Program-made: the position numbers and the translations under genes
The notes under the pieces: model-generated
Seen by the model: only the letters and a program-made list of their open reading frames with translations
Database searches by the model: none
What the model was told of the DNA's origin: nothing
DNA from: Uloborus plumipes
Taxonomy: Eukaryota > Arthropoda > Arachnida > Araneae > Uloboridae
Length of the DNA: 64,000 bases
NCBI GenBank assembly: GCA_038373865.1
Contig: JAXGGA010002162.1
Coordinates: 62,001-126,000 of the forward strand
Reading direction: 5' to 3'
Shown: positions 50,201-59,200 of the stretch, piece after piece
Position numbering within the stretch: the stretch's first letter is position 1
How the letters are laid out: every line of letters begins with the position of its first letter

Positions 50201-53200
50201 TTTTTAAATTATTAATAGATAATGTTGATTATACTGTTCTGCAGTCTGAGTTTTTTTAAAAACAAGTAAAATTGAAGATTTGTCAATTGACAGCAAATTC
50301 ACAGAAAAACTTGGCAAACAAATATCCAAAAGAAATTCTTAATACAAATCAGACTTTCATTCTTTTATTTAATTTAGTAATACAACAGGATTAAATAAAG
50401 AAAAACAAAAGGTGAAATATCTTATCTATGAAGATTGTTTTAATAACAATGTAAGGTTGCCTGTTTTGCTTAAGTTGCTAGTTCATCAGGAAATTCCTTC
50501 AAATAACATGATTTGTTGTTATGAATTATACTTGTTTTTTCAATTCATTAAGCATTCCGAGTTTCAGTGCAAAGTTTATTAAAAGTATTCAAAGAACAGC
50601 ATCCAAGTTCACTATCCAACCAGGATGAAGAAGACTTTGTGCGCCGCTCAGTTCTTCCTATCGTGAGCCAAACAGCTCCGGTGACGTCATCGCTCCGATT
50701 ACGTCATGGATGCGTTCAGGAGTGGAGTGGATGACTTGTGTAGCAGCGCTTGTTTGGCATTCATTTTAAACGGAAGATGCCATGCGAAATGATACTAGAA
50801 TCGACTTAAAAAAGCATCATCTGGGCCTACCGATGAAAGGACATTCAATATACAAGGGGAAAAAAAATTAGTTTGTATGATTATTCAATGAATGCGTAGA
50901 ATTTGCTTCTCCTTGTGTAGTGTGTAGTAAGCTGGATGAATGCGTAGTTGCTATGCTAAATGCGTAGTAGTTGGCAGCCCTGTTTATACATAGAAAACTG
51001 AAATTACAGTTATCGAAAAATGAAGTTAAGTTATTTATTACAATATAGCATTTTGGAATGCAAATGAAAAATTTTATTCATTCAGGAGCAAGTATGAACT
51101 TTGAATGTTTCTAAAGAAACCAGGAAAGAAATTCTGATCATGAGATATAACTGAAAATAATTATTTTTCAGTCTGCTATTGAAAAAAAGATTAATTCAAA
51201 AATTTACTAGACTTAGCTATTTTATATTATGCTAATCAATTATGACATTTTTACCCTAAAAATGAAATTTTACAAAAATTTAAAAAATCACTAGGACATG
51301 CAACAAAAGAATCAACAGTTCATGCTTCAATAGTAAAAAAACATTATATGCAATTTAAAGTTTTTCAAACATCAAAATGAAGTTAAAATTTTAATTTTTA
51401 AAAATTACACTCCATATTGCAACTAAAATTAAGTAAAAATGTAATAATGTAAGGAAAACTGATAATATAATTAATAATGCTTACGTAATTGTGCCATTTA
51501 GACCAAGTTGATGGCATGCTCTTTGACTAAGTAAACGAGGATGATCACAAATTTTTTTTAATGTAGTCAGTTCTACAAGAGGAGATCGCTTAGAAACTAA
51601 AATCTGAAATAGACCATTTCAAGTTTTAGTATTCAGCAGCATACATGAATTATAAATCAGTTTCTTTTTTCTTTTGGTTAGGCCGAGCTCTTAATTATAC
51701 AACTTTTATAATAATAACAATAATTATTATTACGGAGAAATTATACATGGGATACCACTCTTCTTTTTTTTTGCCTACTAGCAACATTCACCCTTGTTTT
51801 TATAGACACGTTTTTCGTTTTTTAAATAACATCCAAACACAATACTAAAGAATACCTTTAGTATTTAAGTAACTTAAATATATATAAATTAACTTTCTGT
51901 GAGTTGAAAATGTGCAAATAGGAATAAACAAAATTAACGGGATAAAAACAATTGAAAATTTGAAAAACATTTGAAATTTTAATACTTATTTAAAAACAAT
52001 TTTTCTCACTTTTTGGTAGAACTCGAAAATACTATTTATAGATCTTCTTTTCCTTTTTTTTTTTTTTACTTAAGCTTATGACTTTAGGATTTCTGCACAG
52101 CCAAATTAAGCATGCTATATGATTGGACAAGTTATTTTATTTTAAGTACTAACAAAACAAAGTTGTAGTAAGTAAAATTGAGAATCCAATTTTGGTGCAC
52201 TTTTTCTATGCTTTTTTTCTTCTCTAAAACATACATTATTTAGTTGAACATAACGTTGTTATAAATAATAAAATTTAGTATTTTTTGATAGTTCACCAAG
52301 AATAAAAAAAATAGTATGGTTAATTCTTGATCTTTTATGTAACAGATATGGTATAATATTATGTAACAAATGCAAATAAGGTTAATCAGACAAGAAGAAA
52401 TTTGGTTGACATGAAATAACTATCATGGTCCCATGAATTTGGCATTTATGAAATTTGTATCGCCAAGTTGACATCATTTTTGAAAACTTTTTTTATGCCA
52501 AATTTGGTAAGAATTCGCAAATGTCACCAAGCTTAGCAATATTTTGAACTTAAGATGTAATGATAGAATTTCTAACCTAACAGACAGCCTATAGATGACA
52601 CCCGCAACCTGTAGAATTTACTAAAATATTCCTGAATAAAAAATGCTACATATAAGAATCTGCTCCAAAGTTGGTTTAGTTTTCCACTTGCCATTGAGTA
52701 ATACTTAGGTCTGTGCCCATAGTGCTTTTACTGCTCTCAGGGCTTTATCATATTTAGGTGTGTTTACTGCTTCGTTTATAGTGTTGTAAATGATGTTTTT
52801 AAATAGCCCTGGATAATTCATCAACTGTTAATAATTTCTCGTACATATTTAATTAAATTTCCTGTCTTTTCACAAGAGCCGATTTCATTATTTAATAATT
52901 TTCTGAAGTTGTGCCAAACGCCTAACGAAATTTGATGTGTTTTTCTCTCCTAATCACTGAGAAGACTTTCGGAAAACCAAAAAGATTCAGCTGCACATTA
53001 GATTTAATGGATATTAAATGGTGTTTTGTAAAGTAGAAATCCTATGGTGACTGAAAATTCAAACATATTTAAGCAAGTAAAATATTTGATTTCAAATACA
53101 TTCCTAATTTCTGAGCAATCTGAATTCCAAAAATTATATGACACTTTCCATTTATTGAATTTAAAAATGATTGGTTGCTTGCACTTCTTACAAACACATG

Positions 53201-56200
53201 TATTAAACTTCCAGCACAGTTACTTAGAAATAACTACAATGACAAAAACTCTAAACCCAATACAATAAATGCTTGAGAGAAAATCAAAATCTTACTGATT
53301 TTACAGCATCCGAGTGAAGAAAACTTTGGTAAATTTCAATTTGTGGCTCTGACATATAAAGCCAAACAATAAAATCATTCTTTCTTACATCCAATCTAGT
53401 AGAGAGAAGGGAAAAAATTAATACCAGAGAAAAATTAAAAAAGAATAAAGTCATTATTAGCAAACGTACTTACTTTAAATTTTCTAGTTGCTCATTTAAT
53501 TCATTCACAGGGTTGCTCTCTGATGTTCCCCATACTTCGGCTTTAGTCCTTCGCAAAAAATATGGTTTGATTAACTGCTTTAGATTCTCAGCCATTTCTG
53601 TTCCCATTCTCTTTTCTCCCGCAGTAGCATCCTTTTCCCTTGACTGTAAAAAAAAAAAAAAAAAAATCATATTAAGTGAACAAAAGCACATGATGCAATA
53701 AAGTTCTTAAAATTTTCGGAAGAAAAAAAAAACACTTCAGGTGTGAGACTAAATCCACGACTTTACACATGTGTAACCAAATGTTAATGTAATTAATATA
53801 ATTTTTATGTTGAAAATATCGTAAATAAAAAAAAATAAATATTGAAAATATTGATACACCATAATATTTTCAAAACAACTATTGGATACATATCATGATA
53901 TACATTGCTTGATATATATCGGTGAACCCTGATTAAGAGGGTAATTGATCTTCATTGGGGTCTATAATTTGACTAGAATCAGCCAAGCTGGACCCAGAGC
54001 CTGTTGCTGGTCATCACATTTGTATTAGTATTTTAAATATAATACTATCTTAAGTCTTTGTAAGCTTCAATTACATATTAATATATTTGGCATTAACTGC
54101 ACAGACACTGGGGAAGATTTCAAAAGCAGAAATTTTCTTGAAAATTGTACTCACTATAAAGAATATTCAACATAGATTTTTACAATAAAAAGTATTTAAA
54201 AATTGTATACAAAACACTCTGGCTATTGTATTTTGGATCATTCATATATTTTTCAAAACTATACCTTTTACAAATATAAGCTAGATAATATATAGCATTT
54301 TATAAAAGTTTTTTTTTTAACACTTACTCTTGTTATGATGTTTTCATATTGCATTTTGAAAGTCTTAAGTGAACCTAAAAGTGTGCTTTGGTGTGCAAAG
54401 TCATACAAAGCCCATAACTCCTAAAAAGACATGAATTTGGTGCAAACATAAACATATCATGCAAAATATTGCACAAGACTTTAACAAATTAAACTACAAT
54501 ACAAATAAATAAAAATTGTACATGTGCACTAGGGTAGGTCAATAACTTTTTTAAAAACATTGAAAAGGCCAATAGTGGGACACATAAAACCAACACACAA
54601 CTTTAACCCCCTCCCCACAATTACAGGCGTCGTCGATTTTTTTTAAAGGTTAAAATCGACCCAGCCCAATGTGCACACAATATTGCAAAAGTAAACACAT
54701 TTTGGAAAGAGAGCAAGCATGAACATGGAATGTTTTACTAAGATAATATGTTTTCAGCATGTAATCACTTTTTTCGCTTAAAACTTCTTCCTTCTTGTTT
54801 TCTTTTTTTTTAAGTTAAAGTTCAGAATTATTCCACTTATAAACAAAGCGTCTGCAGAAATTCAAACAGTTCACATGTGCCCTTCAATAGAAAAAGATTA
54901 TTATCCTAATAATATCAATTTAATCTTTTACTAAGTGGTTGGTCTACCATTTTGAACTATGTAATTTTACGAAAAATGCTTTTCTTTTAATTACGAAAAT
55001 GAAGTATTCTAAAATAGATCAGTTGAATTTTAGAAAAAAAATATTGTACTCCATAGTTAACTTATTTTTAAAAAGCAGCTTGCATAAGAATCTTGTATAA
55101 CAATGTTTCAATATAATGTCCGCAAATTGAAACATTTAAATGGAATGAGACATGTGTGATATTTTTGAGAAATTAAATTGATGAAACCTTTATTTCTCCT
55201 GAAACTGATAACACAGCAATAATTTATAGAGACATAATACAATTGCTCCAAACCATTTGATTGTATATCACAGGGATGTGTCGACCGAAATACGCCGAAA
55301 CAGGATGCAAAATGCCTCAAACTTCATACTGGGCAAGCAATTTGCCATGAAGCACTTTTGCAATGTTGACGTGTTTCCAAAGCATAGATTTCTTTTTATA
55401 GGTAGGTTTACAGCTTTCTATGACTGATTAGATATTATGAAAGTTCAATTAAAGATACATAAAATATGAACTCATAACTAAAGCCAAACTATTTTTGAAC
55501 AAATACAAAAAAAAAATACTACCACATACCTTTAAATTGTTCTGGATGGGTGTTCCTGTTAAAACTATACGATTTCTTGAAGGAAGATCATGGACTGCTT
55601 TTGTGGTCTTGGTAGGATTTTTGATTTTATGTCCTTCATCTAATATTACATAATCCTGTTTAAAAATAAATTATTTTTTATTAATGCAAAGGCAAATAAC
55701 AAATAAACATGAATAAGCAAAAAAGAAAAAACTTCAAATTACTGTCTATTGCCAAGTAAATGCTTAATGTTAAACTATTAAATGAATATTACTCATGCTA
55801 TAACATCAATTATCTTTTTCGGGCCACATTCCAGGTCAAAACAGAAAATATTAAAATAAATAAAAGTTTAAAAAATTGTAACCCAACTGCAAAAGAAAAG
55901 AAAACCAAAAAGTAAGAAATTAAAAAAAAGTTTAAAAACTGGAACCCGACTACAGGGGGGGGGGGGACAACACTGAAATGTAAGAAATAAAAGTTTTAAA
56001 AACTGTAATCTGACTACAGAAAAAAGTACTGACAACTGAAAGGTAAACAATAGGTGCTATTTGCTATCATCGTCTTATTAAGAAAACTAAGTCATTTGAT
56101 CTGTTAGCAAATTCATGTTTATTTAGTTCTGTTGAAACTCTCTCTTTCAGTTCTGCATTAATAACATTATAATTCAATTCAAATGCAGTAGTTGTGCTTT

Positions 56201-59200
56201 GTCACCTGCAGAAAAACAATTTGATAGAATAACATCATAACTAATTTACCATTCTTGCATATCAAACTAATAAGCTTGCTTGTGTATCGAATTAAAATGC
56301 TGGCTTTTTATAGTTGACACCTTAAAATTGTTTTTATATAATGACCTGTCAATCTTAGGCATAAACAATAAACCTTAGCATGAAGGCTCTCTTTGTAATA
56401 TGTAAATAGTTAATGAACATTTTACATTCAATCATAGCCCTTTCCCCTATTTCAAGTTGTTAACATCACCTTCACCTTTCTCAAGATAAAAAGGGGAAAA
56501 AAACAATGAAAGCAAACTTTCTCAAACTATGTATGTGAGCTAATATTTAGAAAAGTGCCAATTTGAGTCCCAAGTGAATTTTCACTAGTATTTCAATAAC
56601 TAGTTAAAAAAGTAATTTTCTCCAGAAAGAAGATAAGGTTTTGCTTTCATTTCATCTAATAACATCAGAAAAAAAATTTCAGAAAATATTTGTTTTATAC
56701 TTCAAAAATCAGATTGGTAACGTGTCCCCAGTAGCAAAGCTTAACATGCAAACAGCTTAAGCGCACTTTCTAACTTTCCAAAAAACCGCACTTGCACAAA
56801 AAACGATTTGATCCCTTTGTTAATATTTTACTTCATTTTTGTTTTAATCGATTTCTGATTTTCTAGGGAATGCGAAATAAGCGTGTCCCTTAGTTCCGCG
56901 TCAGAGCGGTAACAATAACTTCTGATTTATATTTATGCTTCCAAAATCATTTCCTGCATCGTAACCACGTGATACCTAGTACCTGGTGTGATGTTTTATC
57001 GCATTGTAATTAAAAATTTGCATTTCTGCATCTAAAATTGCAGGTAAGATTTTTTTTAAGTGATTTCATAAAATGTGTGTCATTTAAGTCATCAGATCGG
57101 TAACATGAGCTAAAATGCGCAGTTTTTATTATTTTATAAGTTATTTTATATTTAAGTATAGTCCTTCATTACAAGTGAAAAAAACCATGTGTTTGATTTT
57201 GGCTTAGCGCGATCAACTCAGAAATAGAAAAAAAACTTTGTCTGTTTGTCAGATCAGTAACATTGAAAAACAGCGAATATGTTACCGAACTAACTCTCAT
57301 GTTTCAGAATTATTAAAAAGCAAAAATCATAGGTTTTAGCCATATATTGAATATTTTTGTTCTTAAAAACTGAAAAGCAATGAGTTTTAGTATAATTGCT
57401 TCATATGTGGTTTGTATGACCTGACAATAGAAGTTAGCATAGGTGCAAGTTTAGTGATGTGTTCAAGACGGAAAATATTTTGAACCCCCCTCTCCCACGC
57501 ATACTTAAGGATACATGTTTTTTTATATTGTTAACTTTAACTTCTTCAATTTTTGAACATTTGTGGTCAATTTGAGGTTTTGATTTTTGTAACAATGTAA
57601 GCCCGTTTAAGTGTAGCATTTCAAGAATTTTGTTTTGTGCATTTCAAGCATTTTGTTTGCAAAGGGGGGGGGGGGGGGATCTCCTAAGCACGTTTTCTAA
57701 ATCGTGACTCCGAAAACGTAAAATTGAATGAATGACAATAATATAGAGCGGAGGGGGTCCGGGAGTTCCACCAGAGTTATTGAAAAAAAAAAAGTCCTAA
57801 ATACGCGATTGTAGGCCATTTTGGTAACGTAAACGGAAGGAATGGCGTTCAGTGGCTCTCTTACAGTAATTTCTTGAAACTGTAGATTCCAAAATCGCAA
57901 TTCAGGCTATCTCAAAAAATACTAGATATAGGAAGGTTGAGGGTTCTAGGATTTTTTTTTTTTTTTACACTGAGAAAACAAATTTCTTATTAACTGAAAA
58001 CTGAAGAAAGTCATTAAATTTTCTTTCCGTCCCAAGCTCCGTCTCCGCAATCTCGTCAAGACGGAAATCCGTCTTGAGACGGAAGCTCTTTCATCCATAG
58101 AAGTTAGTAAAATAAGAAAAATTGACACTGCAGAAATTAAGTTAATTAATTATTATTATTTTATTTATTTATTTTTTTGGTGCTTCAATTTCTCATAACT
58201 TCGCTAAATAACTAGATAATAACTAGCATGCTAAATTTGAATTTCTGATCAAGAAATTAAATTTCCTGCAACTAATTAAAGAAAAGCAAGCAGCAGAGTT
58301 GTGTGTTGAAAAAGTTGAAGTTGTGTGTTGTTTCAAAACAAAACAAATGTTTTATTAGCTTGGATTTGGTGATCTTATAATTTATTTTATCTAAAAACCT
58401 TATCGCTCATTTTTATTTTCCAGAAATTCTTTTTTATAACAAAATTTGATTTTTTAGCTAATATATATTAATATAATTTCTTAATTCTATGTTAAATATG
58501 CAAGGAAATGATATCCTTTTTAGAGATGTTAATGAAGACTGAACTCAGGTATGTAGCTCATATTAACATCAGATATGTAACACTCACAGATCTGTAACGG
58601 CTTAAAAGTGAGTAATCTAAGGAAAAGGTAACAGGCCCGTCATTTGGGGGGGGGGGCAGGTCAATTCCCCCCCCCCCCCACTTTGAGAAATCAATGTATC
58701 TACGTATAAGTGGCCATGGTTTTTTATGTTTTCCGATGAAATTGCATTGTGTTTGGACCCCTTGCCCCCCCCCCCTGAAAAAACTTGAAATGACGTCCCT
58801 GGGAGGTAAATAACTTCCTTAACCTTCCCCTTTTTATTTTCTTGCATTTAGACCCAATTTAGAATTAGAATCCAATATTAATTTTTTTCTGCAAAAAAAT
58901 TTTTTAATCAGGAAACTCCAACTTCAAATTAGCACTTTTTAAAATATTGGCTCATGTTGTTGGAATACTTTTAAAAATGCCCTTGTATCATCTGCATCTA
59001 AGGAGCATTTTTCTTTGCACATAACTAAACTAAAACAAATTAGGTTAGGCAATTAAGCAGAATTAGGTTAAATTTAATAATTAATGATTGCTAATGTCCA
59101 GTTTAGAAATTAATAATTTAGATTGCAAATACAGTAAAATTTTGTTGCAGTAAATACTAATGCAACAAAATATCTGTTTCAATGAAGCAAATGTTTAGTT

